From: Achromobacter spanius
GTDB taxonomy: Bacteria > Pseudomonadota > Gammaproteobacteria > Burkholderiales > Burkholderiaceae_B
Direction: 5' to 3'
DNA: 64,000 nt
NCBI RefSeq assembly: GCF_002812705.1
Contig: NZ_CP025030.1
Span: 1,302,001 to 1,366,000, forward strand
Part shown: piece after piece, positions 8,916-17,400 of the stretch
Position numbering within the stretch: the stretch's first letter is position 1
Layout: the number at the start of each line of letters is the position of its first letter
Translations under genes and position numbers: made by a program
Notes under the pieces: model-generated
What the model saw: only the letters and a program-made list of their open reading frames with translations
Told to the model about the DNA's origin: nothing
The model's database searches: none

Positions 8916-9896
8916 TCAGTCCAGGCGGATGCCGGCTTGCTTGACCACCCCGCACCATTTGCTGATCTCGCTTTTGATCATCGTGGCGAACGCGGGGCCC
9001 GCCACGTCCGACACCTGCGCGCCCTGCTGTTCCAGGTACGTTTTCATGGCGGGCGCGTGCAGGGTCTGCACCAGGCCGTCGGTGAGCTGCTGGCGCAGCG
9101 GCTCGGGCATGTTGGCGGGGGCCAGCATGCCAAACCACACCATGGCTTCGTAGCCGGGGTAACCGGATTCCGCGACGGTGGGCACATCGGGCAACATCGA
9201 CGAACGCTCGGGCGAGGTCACGGCCAGCGCCTTGATCTTGCCGTCCTTGATGTAGGGGTACGACGTCATCACCACGTCCATCATCATGTTGACCTGGCCG
9301 CCCACCAGATCGATGAGCGCGGGGCCGGAGCCGCGATACGGCACGTGCACCATGGAGACGCCGGCGGTGGACTTGAACAGTTCGGCCGCCAGGTGGTTGG
9401 ACGTGCCCTGGCCGTTGGAGGCGAAGGAGTATTTTTCGGGCTCCTTCTTCAGCAGCGCCACGAACTCTTTCAAGCTGTTGGCGGGCACCGATTGGTTCAC
9501 CGACATGACGTTGGGAATGGTGGCCACCACGGTCAGGGGCGTGAAGTCCTTGACGGCGTCGTAGGGCAGCTTGGAATAGATGCACGGGGCGCTGCCGTGT
9601 GTGCTGACCGAGCCCATCAGAATGGTGTAGCCGTCGGCCGGCTGGCGGGCCACGTATTCGGTACCGACGGTGCCGCCGGCGCCGGGCCGGTTTTCAACGA
9701 TGACGTTGGCGGACAGGCGCTGGCCCAATCCGTCGGCGATCTTGCGGGCGATGAGGTCGGTGGACCCACCCGCGGCAAACGGCACGACGATGCGGATCAC
9801 CTTGTCCGGCCACGCGGCGGTGGCGGTGCCGGCGGCGGCAAACAACGCGACCCCGGCGGCAATGCGGAAGCAACTGCGTATCAGCCCTTGGTTCAT
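8916..9896 (-). CDS. Tripartite tricarboxylate transporter (Bug family) substrate-binding protein
   Basis: 326 aa with an N-terminal signal peptide (residues about 1-28, ending near TATA). Family signatures: WPDKVIRIVVPFAAGGSTD at the start of the mature protein, VIVENRPGAGG, and PYRGSGPALIDLVGGQV. Bug proteins bind carboxylates or amides in the periplasm and pass them to TctAB-type membrane proteins or act as sensors. No tctA or tctB is adjacent, so it is an orphan binding protein; its operon position before hyuAB suggests it binds their substrate. Divergent from the LysR gene. Confidence 0.92.
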   Translation of the reverse strand: MNQGLIRSCFRIAAGVALFAAAGTATAAWPDKVIRIVVPFAAGGSTDLIARKIADGLGQRLSANVIVENRPGAGGTVGTEYVARQPADGYTILMGSVSTHGSAPCIYSKLPYDAVKDFTPLTVVATIPNVMSVNQSVPANSLKEFVALLKKEPEKYSFASNGQGTSNHLAAELFKSTAGVSMVHVPYRGSGPALIDLVGGQVNMMMDVVMTSYPYIKDGKIKALAVTSPERSSMLPDVPTVAESGYPGYEAMVWFGMLAPANMPEPLRQQLTDGLVQTLHAPAMKTYLEQQGAQVSDVAGPAFATMIKSEISKWCGVVKQAGIRLD

Positions 9897-10017
9897 GGCT
9901 TGGTTTCCCCTTGTTGATAGAACTTCGTGGTGGCCGGATCATGCGTGTCCGGTCCTGGTTCGCTGCAACAACAGGGCCATCCTAGGCTTCTGCCTTCAAT
10001 GACAGCAGTCCTACAGG

Positions 10018-10033
10018 TTTATATTTGTATAAA
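10018..10033. promoter_or_regulatory. Inverted repeat TTTATA-N4-TATAAA, probable LysR binding site
   Basis: A perfect 6-4-6 inverted repeat, which also fits the T-N11-A LysR pattern, lies 23 bp before the GTG start of the LysR gene and about 120 bp upstream of the divergent Bug-hyuAB operon. Position and symmetry suggest a regulator site; binding is inferred. Confidence 0.45.
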
Positions 10034-10055
10034 CGCCATTTATAGGTGCACGGCC

Positions 10056-10952
10056 GTGAAGAACCCGGACTTGAATCTGCTGATGCATTTCGACGCCTTG
10101 ATGGCGTGCCGTAACGTGTCGCGCGCGGCGGACACACTGAACATCAGCCAGCCGGCGATGAGCGCGGCGATGAACCGGCTGCGGCAATTGTTTGGCGACC
10201 CCTTGCTGGTGCGCGAGGGGGGCACGTGGCAGCCGACGCCACGCGCACTGGAGCTGCATCAGAACTTCAAGCCTTTGCTGGAAAGCTGGCATCGCGCAAC
10301 GCGTACGCGCGAGGCATTCGACCCGGCGCATTCATCGCGAACGCTGTCGCTGTATGCCACGGACTATGTGCAGTACACCTTGCTGCCGAAGCTGATCCCG
10401 CGTCTGGCGGTGGATGCGCCGCATTTCCAGTTGCAGATCGTGCCGGCGCGGCCGCAGCATGGCTTGAGCATGCTGGACACGAACCATGTGGAGTTGATTG
10501 CGGGCTATTTCCCGGATCCGGCGCCGGATCTGCGCACGCGGTTCTTGTATCAGGAGCCTGCGGTGTGCATCGTGCGCGAAGGCCATCCGTGTTTGCGCAA
10601 GCGTTGGAATCTGGATGCGTACCTGCGTTATGGCCATCTGGACCTGGCGGCGCATACGCGCTATTTCAGCACGGCGATCGACCGCATTCTGTTGGGGCAG
10701 AACCGCAGCCGCAAGATCGTGGCGACGCTGTCGAGTTATCTGGTTTGCCCGTTCATTGTGGAAGGGTCAGATCTGATTGCGACGATGCCGGTCAGCATCG
10801 CTCGGGCGATGGCGGGCGCGGCGCGGATCGTGACGCAGAAGGTGCCGCTGACGTTGCCACCGATTGCGGTGTCGCTGTACTGGCACGAGCGCTATCAGGA
10901 TGACCCCGCGCACGCCTGGCTCAGGCAGTACCTGGCGGGCGTGCTGGGGTAG
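10056..10952 (+). CDS. LysR-family transcriptional regulator
   Basis: 298 aa from GTG at 10056, giving (M)KNPDLNLLMHFDALMACRNV, which aligns with the normal LysR N-terminus; an ATG at 9999 in the same frame would add 19 poorly fitting residues across the inverted repeat. The helix-turn-helix is SRAADTLNISQPAMSAAMNR (residues about 25-44), followed by FGDPLLVREG. The N-terminal style is of the NahR/NodD branch. Divergent from Bug-hyuA-hyuB, its most likely target. Confidence 0.9.
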   Translation: MKNPDLNLLMHFDALMACRNVSRAADTLNISQPAMSAAMNRLRQLFGDPLLVREGGTWQPTPRALELHQNFKPLLESWHRATRTREAFDPAHSSRTLSLYATDYVQYTLLPKLIPRLAVDAPHFQLQIVPARPQHGLSMLDTNHVELIAGYFPDPAPDLRTRFLYQEPAVCIVREGHPCLRKRWNLDAYLRYGHLDLAAHTRYFSTAIDRILLGQNRSRKIVATLSSYLVCPFIVEGSDLIATMPVSIARAMAGAARIVTQKVPLTLPPIAVSLYWHERYQDDPAHAWLRQYLAGVLG

Positions 10953-10961
10953 CGTGGGGTG

Positions 10962-11795
10962 CTATTTCAGCGGCAGACAGATGCGGGTTTGCAGCTGGGC
11001 GGGCGGGGTGGTGCGAGGGTCGTTCAGGTATTGCTCGAACATGGGGATGTCGGCGGGGACCAAGCCGCTGGCGGGTAGCCATTCCGAGAACATCCATTGG
11101 TAGGGCGTGGCCATTTCGTTGTAGGGGCCGGTGTAGGTGAGGATGGCGCAGCGGGTGGCGGGGATGTCGAAGCGTTCGAGTTCGTCGCCGAGGTCGGCGT
11201 CGGGTTGGACGACCATGCCGGCCAGGGAACGCAGTTGGCTGGCTGGCACTTGTTCGGGATCGTCAAAGTAGATGCCGAAGCCGGTGGACTCGGGGTTGGC
11301 GATGCCACGGCCCAAGGCAAGCAGGAAGGCGCGGGTGAAGACGGGTCCGATGTCTTGGTAGCTGCCTTGGTGGGGCAGGACGGCCAAGGTGGCGCCGGGA
11401 AAGTTTTCGAGGACGATGGGGTACATGGCAATCTCCTGGGAGGCTAGGGGTAGGGAGCGCGCGGCGCGATACCGGCCCGGCGGGATGCCGAATAAAGCAC
11501 CGAAGGCCCGGTTGAACGCAGCGTCGGAGTCGTAGCCGGCGCGTTGTGCAACATCCCTGAGCGAGGCCTGCGAATCCGCCAATGCCGCCGCGGCACGATG
11601 CATGCGGAGGCGCTGGACGGTGGCGTTGACCGTTTCGCCGATCATGGCGCGGTAGACCCGGTGAAAGTGATACGGCGACAGGCAAGCCAGGTCGGCAAGC
11701 TGGTGCAGATCGGGGTCGGCGTCAGGGTGGGCGGCAAGCCAACGCAAAACGGGGTCGAGGCGTTCGATGTAAAGGGTTCGGGTTTCGGGCTTCAT
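10962..11795 (-). CDS. AraC-family regulator with C-terminal GyrI-like effector domain
   Basis: 277 aa. The first about 110 residues hold two AraC helix-turn-helix units (DLHQLADLACLSPYHFHRVY; SLRDVAQRAGYDSDAAFNRA, then IPPGRYR). The remainder is a GyrI/SoxS-like small-molecule-binding domain (FPGATLAVLPHQGSY, ending NDPRTTPPAQLQTRICLPL). This fusion is typical of stand-alone drug- or metabolite-sensing regulators such as Rob. Convergent with the LysR gene, nine bases apart. No target gene is adjacent. Confidence 0.9.
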   Translation of the reverse strand: MKPETRTLYIERLDPVLRWLAAHPDADPDLHQLADLACLSPYHFHRVYRAMIGETVNATVQRLRMHRAAAALADSQASLRDVAQRAGYDSDAAFNRAFGALFGIPPGRYRAARSLPLASQEIAMYPIVLENFPGATLAVLPHQGSYQDIGPVFTRAFLLALGRGIANPESTGFGIYFDDPEQVPASQLRSLAGMVVQPDADLGDELERFDIPATRCAILTYTGPYNEMATPYQWMFSEWLPASGLVPADIPMFEQYLNDPRTTPPAQLQTRICLPLK

Positions 11796-12221
11796 GCTTG
11801 CTCCTTGGAGGGCAATGTAGCTTTGGGTGATTTGCGGATTTTGCGGTTTTTTGGAGGGGTGCGGGGATTTGACGGGGGGATGGTGGCGCCTTGGGACGCT
11901 CGGCGGGGCGCGTTCTGGTGGCGCACGGCGGGGCGGCGGCTGGTGGGGAGCGGGTCAACGATTGCGGTCCGGAGCCTTCGCTCCGGACTGCCCCCTTGTC
12001 ATCCTCGTTGCCGCCCGCGGCGGCTGCCTTCGGATTCCCTCGGGCTGATCGACTCCCCGCCCCCCACCAGCCACCACCCCACCATGCTCGAATTGCGGCA
12101 ATCTGGCGTCAGCGGGGGAGACCTGCGTGCTTGGCATTTTGGCGCACGGTGTCGGTGGCATGAAAGATCTTGCAGGGCCGCCCCAGGCCGGCCGCGCGGG
12201 CGGCCTTTTGGGGCTTACGCA

Positions 12222-12267
12222 ATGTGCCAATTCTCGGACTGAAGCGATGTGCCAATGCTTGGACTGA
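12222..12267. repeat. Direct repeat pair, 21 bp each
   Basis: ATGTGCCAATTCTCGGACTG(A) at 12222-12242 is followed at 12247-12267 by a copy differing at two positions. Closely spaced repeats like this are known at the ends of IS21-type elements, so this may be a relict insertion-sequence end; no transposase remains. Confidence 0.5.
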
Positions 12268-12276
12268 CTCATACAT

Positions 12277-12343
12277 CGTAGGATGGGTGAAGCGCGTCCG
12301 GGTCTATGCAAGGGCGACGACGACAAACGCGCGTAACCCATCA
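12277..12343 (+). repeat. Dispersed 66-bp repeat, copy A
   Basis: Starts GTAGGATGGGTGAAGCGCG (after one C) and ends GCGCGTAACCCATCA, so its termini are partly complementary and could fold. Matching ends occur in four further copies at 21.3-21.6 and 46.1 kb. Confidence 0.65.
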
Positions 12344-12353
12344 CCTCACCCCC

Positions 12354-13289
12354 TCAATACCCCCGCCCCGGATCATAAATATTCGGCAACGCTTCCCCAC
12401 GTTCATTGGCCGCAATCAACCACGACGTATGACGGGCGCGTTCCTTGCGGTCCGGAATCGCCGCGCAATGCGGCGTAATAATCACCCCCGGATGCGACCA
12501 CAACGCCGACTCCGCCGGCAACGGCTCGGCTTCAAACACATCCAACACCGCCTGATGCAACTGGCCACTATCCAACGCGGCAATCACATCTTTCTCCACC
12601 ATGTGCGCGCCTCGCCCCGCGTTGATCAGGCTGGCGCCGCGCGGCAACTGCGACAAGGTGGTGGTGTTCAATATGCCCTTCGTCGCCTCCGTCGCCGGCA
12701 ACAAACAGACCAACAAATCGGTATTGCCCAGGAACTCGCCAAACTGCGCCTGACCCGCATAGGACGGCAAACCTTCCAGCTTGCTGGCCCCGCGTGACCA
12801 GCCGCTGACTTGAAAGCCCACGCGCGACAGCAATTGGGCCGCCGCCACGCCCAGATGCCCCAGCCCCATGATGCCCACGCGCACATCGGCGGCCACGCGC
12901 AGGGAATCAAAAAGCTCCCAATGGCGGCGTGCCTGGTTATCCACAACCCGCTTGATATCGCGCGTCAGCATCAGCGCAGAGGTCAGCACGAACTCGGCCA
13001 TTTCGGTCTGGGTTCGAGCGGTGACCATGCGCGCGATGGGCAGGTGGCGTGGCAGTTGCGGGTCGGCCAGGATGTGGTCGACGCCGGCGCCAGCGCTGAT
13101 GATCAGTTTCAGGTTGGGAAAGGTGGCCAGGCGGCCGGCGTCGGGCGCCCAGACCAGCGCGTAGTCCACGCTGGCGGGATCGACGTCTTCATGCCAGCCC
13201 ACCACGTCCAGGCCGGGCGCAAAGGTATGGAACTGCGCGCGCCAGGCGTCGATTGCCTGGGAGCCGCCGGAGTTGATGATGAGCCGCAT
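12354..13289 (-). CDS. ghrA: Glyoxylate/hydroxypyruvate reductase A-like D-2-hydroxyacid dehydrogenase
   Basis: 311 aa from the ATG at 13289 (an alternative start 27 bases upstream is less likely). The length equals that of GhrA (312 aa). NAD(P)-binding GIMGLGHLGVAAAQLL lies near 139-154; the catalytic trio is Arg226 (INAGRG), Glu255 (DVFEAEPLP) and His274 (TPHCAA), at positions almost the same as in GhrA. It reduces 2-oxo acids such as glyoxylate to hydroxyacids in the cytoplasm. It is the last gene of the IclR-linked importer/dehydrogenase operon, 117 bp after the binding-protein gene. Inference: it removes the oxo-acid product of the upstream dehydrogenase. Confidence 0.85.
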   Translation of the reverse strand: MRLIINSGGSQAIDAWRAQFHTFAPGLDVVGWHEDVDPASVDYALVWAPDAGRLATFPNLKLIISAGAGVDHILADPQLPRHLPIARMVTARTQTEMAEFVLTSALMLTRDIKRVVDNQARRHWELFDSLRVAADVRVGIMGLGHLGVAAAQLLSRVGFQVSGWSRGASKLEGLPSYAGQAQFGEFLGNTDLLVCLLPATEATKGILNTTTLSQLPRGASLINAGRGAHMVEKDVIAALDSGQLHQAVLDVFEAEPLPAESALWSHPGVIITPHCAAIPDRKERARHTSWLIAANERGEALPNIYDPGRGY

Positions 13290-13406
13290 GGGTCTCTTTC
13301 CTTGTGTCGAACGCATCGAACGCTTCGGGCGCGTCGGGCGTGGCGCGCCGTCGGTTTGCGCGCGGCGCCGGTGGTTTATCCACAGGTGCCGCGCCGCAAG
13401 ATCTTA

Positions 13407-14477
13407 TCAACGTTCGACGGTGCGATTCCAGCGGGCGTTGAAGGCGGGGCGCGCCTTGTTCACGTCGTCCCAGTCCAGGATCTCGGCGTTTTCCATGTAG
13501 CCCTGGAAGCGCTTGAGCGCATCGACGTTGTCGGCCGGCGCTTTCACGTTTTTGTTCGACGGAAAGTGGCCGCCCATTTCCAGCGCCTTGGCCTGCGCGC
13601 TGGCGGACAACAGGTACAGCGCCAGCTTCTGCGACAGTTCGGGCTCGCTGTTCTTGGCGATGACGCATTCACCCACCATCAGGATCACCGAGCCTTCCTT
13701 GGGCTGCGCGTATTCCACCGGAATGTCGCGCTTCTTCAGGCGCGCGATGGCGGTGGGCGTCAGCGGGAAGATGGCGGCTTCGTTGGACTGGATCATCTCG
13801 GCAAGCTTGGCCGAGTTGGGGATGTATTCCAGAACGTTGGGGCCGATGGTGTCGGGCCACTTCTTGAAGCCGGGCTCGTAGTTCTTGTCGTCGCCGCCCT
13901 GGATGCGGTTGAACATCAGGAAGCCATGCAGGCCGAAGGTGCTGCTGGAGGCCGACTGGAACACCACCTTGCCCTTGTACTTGGGGTCGGCCAGGTCCAT
14001 CCACGACGTGGGCGGCGCCCAGCCCTTGTCGGCGAACATCTTGGTGTTGTAGCCCAGGCCGGTCATGCCGATGTCGATGCCGGCCGCCATGCGGTCTTTC
14101 ATCACGGCGGTGGGGTAGAGCTCTTTCAGGACGGGGTCGTCGTTGAGCTGTTGGCACAGGCCCATGGAAATGGCGCGCGCCATGATGCCGTCGTCCAGGA
14201 ACATGACGTGCATCTGCGGGTTGTCCTTGTAGGCTTGCGCCTTGGCCAGCACATCGGTCGAGGTGCCGGGCACGACGACGATCTTCACGTTGTTGGCTTT
14301 TTCAAAGGGGGGGAACACGTACTGCGTGAACGCGCGCTCCATGTCGCCGCCGTTCATGCCGACGTACAAGGTTTTCTGATCCGCCATCGCGCCTGCCGAC
14401 AGCATCATCAACATCGCCGCGCCCAACAACCGCTTCCCCTTGCTCAGGCGCGATGCGCCCTGTTTCTTATCCATCAT
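13407..14477 (-). CDS. Periplasmic substrate-binding protein of the second polyamine-type ABC importer
   Basis: 356 aa. After a basic N-terminus (MDKKQGASRLSKGKR) comes a signal peptide (LLGAAMLMMLSAGAMA). The mature protein begins DQKTLYVGMNGGDMERAFTQ, the family 1 extracellular solute-binding fold of PotD/opine-binding type. The start overlaps the DAO gene stop as ATGA, so it is unusual in being encoded after the enzymes instead of at the operon head. It supplies the ligand to the permeases and ATPase encoded at 17.4-20.2 kb. Confidence 0.9.
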   Translation of the reverse strand: MMDKKQGASRLSKGKRLLGAAMLMMLSAGAMADQKTLYVGMNGGDMERAFTQYVFPPFEKANNVKIVVVPGTSTDVLAKAQAYKDNPQMHVMFLDDGIMARAISMGLCQQLNDDPVLKELYPTAVMKDRMAAGIDIGMTGLGYNTKMFADKGWAPPTSWMDLADPKYKGKVVFQSASSSTFGLHGFLMFNRIQGGDDKNYEPGFKKWPDTIGPNVLEYIPNSAKLAEMIQSNEAAIFPLTPTAIARLKKRDIPVEYAQPKEGSVILMVGECVIAKNSEPELSQKLALYLLSASAQAKALEMGGHFPSNKNVKAPADNVDALKRFQGYMENAEILDWDDVNKARPAFNARWNRTVER

Positions 14478-15643
14478 GGTGACTCCAGCGTTTGCTCACG
14501 AACAGGTCCAGGCCGAGCCACGGCGCCGTGAGCGGCCACCGCGTATCGTTCGATGCGAAACGCATCGATAGGAATGGAGGACTGGCCGCGCACGACCATT
14601 TCGGACAACACTTCGCCCACGGCGGGGCCAATCTGAAAACCCGCGCCCGACAGGCCGAAGGCGTGGAACAGGCCAGGCGTGGTGGCGCTGGGTCCCAGCA
14701 CCGGATTGTGGTCGGGCATGTTGCCTTCCACGCCCGTCCAGAAACGGATGACCTGCGCACCGCGCAGCACCGGCAGCAGCTTCATGGCGTTGGCCATCAG
14801 CGCGCCCAGGCCGGCGCGGCCGGGCCGCGCATAGTCCGCGCCGGACGACACACCGCGCCCGCCGCCGATCACGCAATTGCCGCGCGCCACCTGGCGCGCA
14901 TAGATGCCGCCGCCTTGCACGCCCAGGCTGACGTCCATGAAGACGGGCAGCGGTTCGGTGACCATCATCAAGGGATGGATGGCGGTTTCAGGCACGGCTT
15001 CGCCAAAGCTTTGGGCGAACTGTCCGGCCCAGGCGCCCGCGCAATTCAGCAGGTAGCGCGAGCGCACTTCCAGGCCGTCCGCGCGCACGATGAAGCGCGA
15101 GCCGTCATGTTCTGCGGTGGTGACGCGCACGCCTTCGCGTACGTCGGCGCCCAGCGCGGCGGCGGCTCGCGCGAAGGCGGGTGACACCAACCTCGGGTTG
15201 GCATGGCCGTCTTCCGGGCAAAGCGATCCGCCCACCACGTCCCGGCCGAGCCAGCCGAAGCGGTCGGCAAGGTCGTGGCGGCCAAGCAGCCGCAGGTTCA
15301 TGCCGAAGCCTCGCGTGCGGTCGCGATACGCTTCCAGCAGCGCCATGTCGGCGTCGGACGCCGCCAGTTTCAAATGGCCGGAGCGCACGTATTCGCCGTC
15401 GATGCCGATCAGCGCGGGCAACTGGCCCCAGAGTTCGTGCGCGCGCCGCGTCAGGGGCATCTGTTCCAGGCCGCGTCCCTGGCGGCGCACGCCGCCGTAG
15501 TTCACGCCGCTTGCGCGCGCGCCGCACAGCGCGGACTCCAGCAGCACGACGGGCACGCCCGCGCGGCGCAGGAACAGCGCGGCGCTGCCCCCCACGATGC
15601 CGCCGCCGATGATGGCCACTTCGGTGTCGATACGCTGCGTCAT
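14474..15643 (-). CDS. FAD-dependent oxidoreductase, DAO family (catalytic subunit of a three-part dehydrogenase)
   Basis: 389 aa from the ATG at 15643 (MTQRIDTEVAIIGGGIVGG). The FAD GxGxxG is at residues about 11-16; the C-terminal FSDWP-equivalent region contains GLSGAGFQIGPAVGEVLSEM, as in glycine/sarcosine/proline oxidases. It resembles HcnC, OoxB/NoxB and the beta subunit of D-hydroxyproline dehydrogenase. It overlaps its neighbours by four bases on both sides. With the two preceding gene products it should form a membrane-associated, respiratory-chain-linked amine dehydrogenase. Substrate unknown: neither a hydroxyproline epimerase nor a deaminase gene lies nearby. Confidence 0.85.
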   Translation of the reverse strand: MTQRIDTEVAIIGGGIVGGSAALFLRRAGVPVVLLESALCGARASGVNYGGVRRQGRGLEQMPLTRRAHELWGQLPALIGIDGEYVRSGHLKLAASDADMALLEAYRDRTRGFGMNLRLLGRHDLADRFGWLGRDVVGGSLCPEDGHANPRLVSPAFARAAAALGADVREGVRVTTAEHDGSRFIVRADGLEVRSRYLLNCAGAWAGQFAQSFGEAVPETAIHPLMMVTEPLPVFMDVSLGVQGGGIYARQVARGNCVIGGGRGVSSGADYARPGRAGLGALMANAMKLLPVLRGAQVIRFWTGVEGNMPDHNPVLGPSATTPGLFHAFGLSGAGFQIGPAVGEVLSEMVVRGQSSIPIDAFRIERYAVAAHGAVARPGPVREQTLESP

Positions 15644-17025
15644 GCCGACACCTTTTCCTGGCGCTCCAGGCACACCACGCGCACCGGCACGGGCTTGACC
15701 GGCGGCTGGTTGCGCAGGCGCCCGACTTCGGCGGGTGTGCGGCCGCAGGCCTGCGCCAGCACCTCGGCTGTGGCCGCGCCGCACATGCGGCCTTGGCAGC
15801 GGCCCATGCCCACGCGCGTCAGCGCCTTCACTCGGTTCATCTCTTGTGCCGCCGTGTCGTGCACCGCGCGCCGCACCGTGCCGGCGGTGACCTCTTCGCA
15901 ACGGCAGATGACGGTGTCATCGGCAATGCTTGCCGCCCAATCTTCCGGAAAGGGAAAGGCGCGTTCCAGCGCTGTCCGGATTCGGCTGTTGGCGGCAAGG
16001 TGGCTTTCCAACTCTCTCGCGCGCCGGGCATCCACGGGCTGCCCGATGTCTTCCAGTAGCGCCAATGCGGCGCGCTCGCCCGCCAGTTCCGCGGCATCGG
16101 CGCCTGCGATTGCTGCGCCATCGCCGGCCACGTAGACGCCCGGCACGCTGCCGCGCCCGGCGGCGTCACGCCGAGGCGTCCAGTTGCGGTCGCGCGCGTT
16201 GAATTCGAATTCGCAGCCGACCAGGCTGGCCAGTTGGGTTTCGGAACGCAGGGCCAGCCCGTAGGCCAGCGCATCGCATTCCACGGTATGTTCGCTCCCG
16301 CCTTGGCGGTAGCTCAGGCCCGTGACGCGCGACTGGCCCTGCACGGCTATCGGCCGCACGCCGCTACGCAGCGGCACGCCATGCGCGCGCAACCACGCCA
16401 TGTAGTACAGCCCCTTGGCCAACAGGCCGGGCGCGCGCAGCATGCCGGGTAGCGCCGCCAGGCGGTCGGCAAAGCGCGACGTGTCCAGCACGGCCGCCAC
16501 CTGCGCGCCGGCGCGGGCGTACTGGTACGCCACCAGATACAGCAGCGGCCCTGTGCCCATGAACACCACGCGCGACCCGATGGCGCAGCCCTGGAACTTC
16601 AAGGCCACTTGCGATCCGCCCAAGGTGTAGACGCCGGGTGTCAGCCAACCGGGAAAGGGCAGCACGCGGTCGGTGGCGCCCGTGGCCAGGATCAGATGCG
16701 TGTACGGCACGGCGGTGCTGACGCCATCTTGCAGCACGTCCAGCGTCTTGCCTTCGACGTTCCACACCAGGCTGCCGGGGCGGTAATCCACCTGCGCCAG
16801 CAAGCCGTTCATGGCGCGATGCACGGCATCCGCCTTGCGGTGTTCGAATCCATACAGCGCGGACTTTGTGCGTTGGAACCCCGGTGGCGGCTGGCGGTAG
16901 ATCTGGCCGCCCGCGCGGGGGGCTTCGTCCAGGATCACGGGCCGCAGGCCCTGCGCCACAAGCGCCTGGGCGGCGCGCACACCGGCAGGACCAGCGCCGA
17001 CGATAACGGGCATCACGATGCTCAT
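15640..17025 (-). CDS. FAD/NAD-binding oxidoreductase with C-terminal BFD-like [2Fe-2S] domain
   Basis: 461 aa from the ATG at 17025. VIVGAGPAGVRAAQALV (residues about 7-23) binds FAD, and LILATGATDRVLPFPGW is the second pyridine-nucleotide-disulfide motif. The C-terminus carries Cys374-x-Cys376 and Cys410-x4-Cys415 (CRCEEV ... GRCQGRMC), a BFD-type [2Fe-2S] site. Architecture and length match HcnB (alpha subunit of cyanide synthase), OoxA and the alpha subunit of D-hydroxyproline dehydrogenase. It passes electrons from the DAO subunit towards the respiratory chain. Overlaps both neighbours by four bases. Confidence 0.87.
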   Translation of the reverse strand: MSIVMPVIVGAGPAGVRAAQALVAQGLRPVILDEAPRAGGQIYRQPPPGFQRTKSALYGFEHRKADAVHRAMNGLLAQVDYRPGSLVWNVEGKTLDVLQDGVSTAVPYTHLILATGATDRVLPFPGWLTPGVYTLGGSQVALKFQGCAIGSRVVFMGTGPLLYLVAYQYARAGAQVAAVLDTSRFADRLAALPGMLRAPGLLAKGLYYMAWLRAHGVPLRSGVRPIAVQGQSRVTGLSYRQGGSEHTVECDALAYGLALRSETQLASLVGCEFEFNARDRNWTPRRDAAGRGSVPGVYVAGDGAAIAGADAAELAGERAALALLEDIGQPVDARRARELESHLAANSRIRTALERAFPFPEDWAASIADDTVICRCEEVTAGTVRRAVHDTAAQEMNRVKALTRVGMGRCQGRMCGAATAEVLAQACGRTPAEVGRLRNQPPVKPVPVRVVCLERQEKVSA

Positions 17026-17363
17026 GCGATGTCGTCCTCGGGCCAGGCGGCCACCGCCAAGGTGCCGGGCACGGCGGCGGGTGGCAGGGGCGCGCTTTGC
17101 AGGCGCATGCCGGGCTCGATGAAGGTGGAACACGCGCGCAGGCGCGAGCCGTCTTCCAACTGCATCCAACAGTCCTGGCAAGCGCCCATCATGCAAAAGC
17201 CGGCGCGAGGCGCGCCGCTGAATTCGGAATGGCGCAGGCGCTCGGCCTGCGTCAGCACGGCGGTCAACACGGTGTCGCCCGCAAAGGCTTGGCAGGCTTG
17301 CCCGTCCAGCGTGAAGGGCACGGCGGGCCGGGCCGTTTCGGCCAGGCGTTTCAGTATTGCCAT
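17022..17363 (-). CDS. Small (2Fe-2S) ferredoxin-like subunit of the dehydrogenase
   Basis: 113 aa from the ATG at 17363, preceded by GAGAGG. Cys57, Cys62, Cys65 and Cys78 (GFCMMGACQDCW ... RACS) form the CX4CX2CX12C pattern of plant-type [2Fe-2S] clusters. Size and position match HcnA or the gamma subunit of D-hydroxyproline dehydrogenase. It is encoded just before the FAD/NAD subunit (ATGA overlap) and 37 bp after the permease, linking transporter and enzyme in a single transcript. Confidence 0.87.
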   Translation of the reverse strand: MAILKRLAETARPAVPFTLDGQACQAFAGDTVLTAVLTQAERLRHSEFSGAPRAGFCMMGACQDCWMQLEDGSRLRACSTFIEPGMRLQSAPLPPAAVPGTLAVAAWPEDDIA

Positions 17364-17400
17364 GATGCCGGCGCCTCTCTTTTCGCCATCGGCAAGGGTT

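Larger units (their letters stand above)
11796..12353. other. Non-coding, repeat-bearing intergenic region
   Basis: 558 bp with no convincing gene on either strand; the short open frames lack ribosome sites and protein-like composition. It holds a hairpin with 8-bp arms GTCCGGAG/CTCCGGAC (11967-11988), a second hairpin with arms GGCCGCCC/GGGCGGCC followed by TTTT (12176-12209, terminator-like on the plus strand with no gene before it), a direct repeat pair (12222-12267) and one copy of the 66-bp dispersed repeat (12277-12343). It looks like a graveyard of inserted elements. Confidence 0.6.

Noticed and set aside
12176..12209. Terminator on the plus strand
   Set aside because: Stem and T4 are present, but no gene lies upstream on that strand for over a kilobase, so it is described as a hairpin only.
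14474..17363. Hydrogen cyanide synthase hcnABC
   Set aside because: Subunit order and sizes fit, but the genes are embedded in an ABC importer operon with a GhrA-like reductase and an IclR regulator, which points to catabolism; architecture alone cannot name the substrate.
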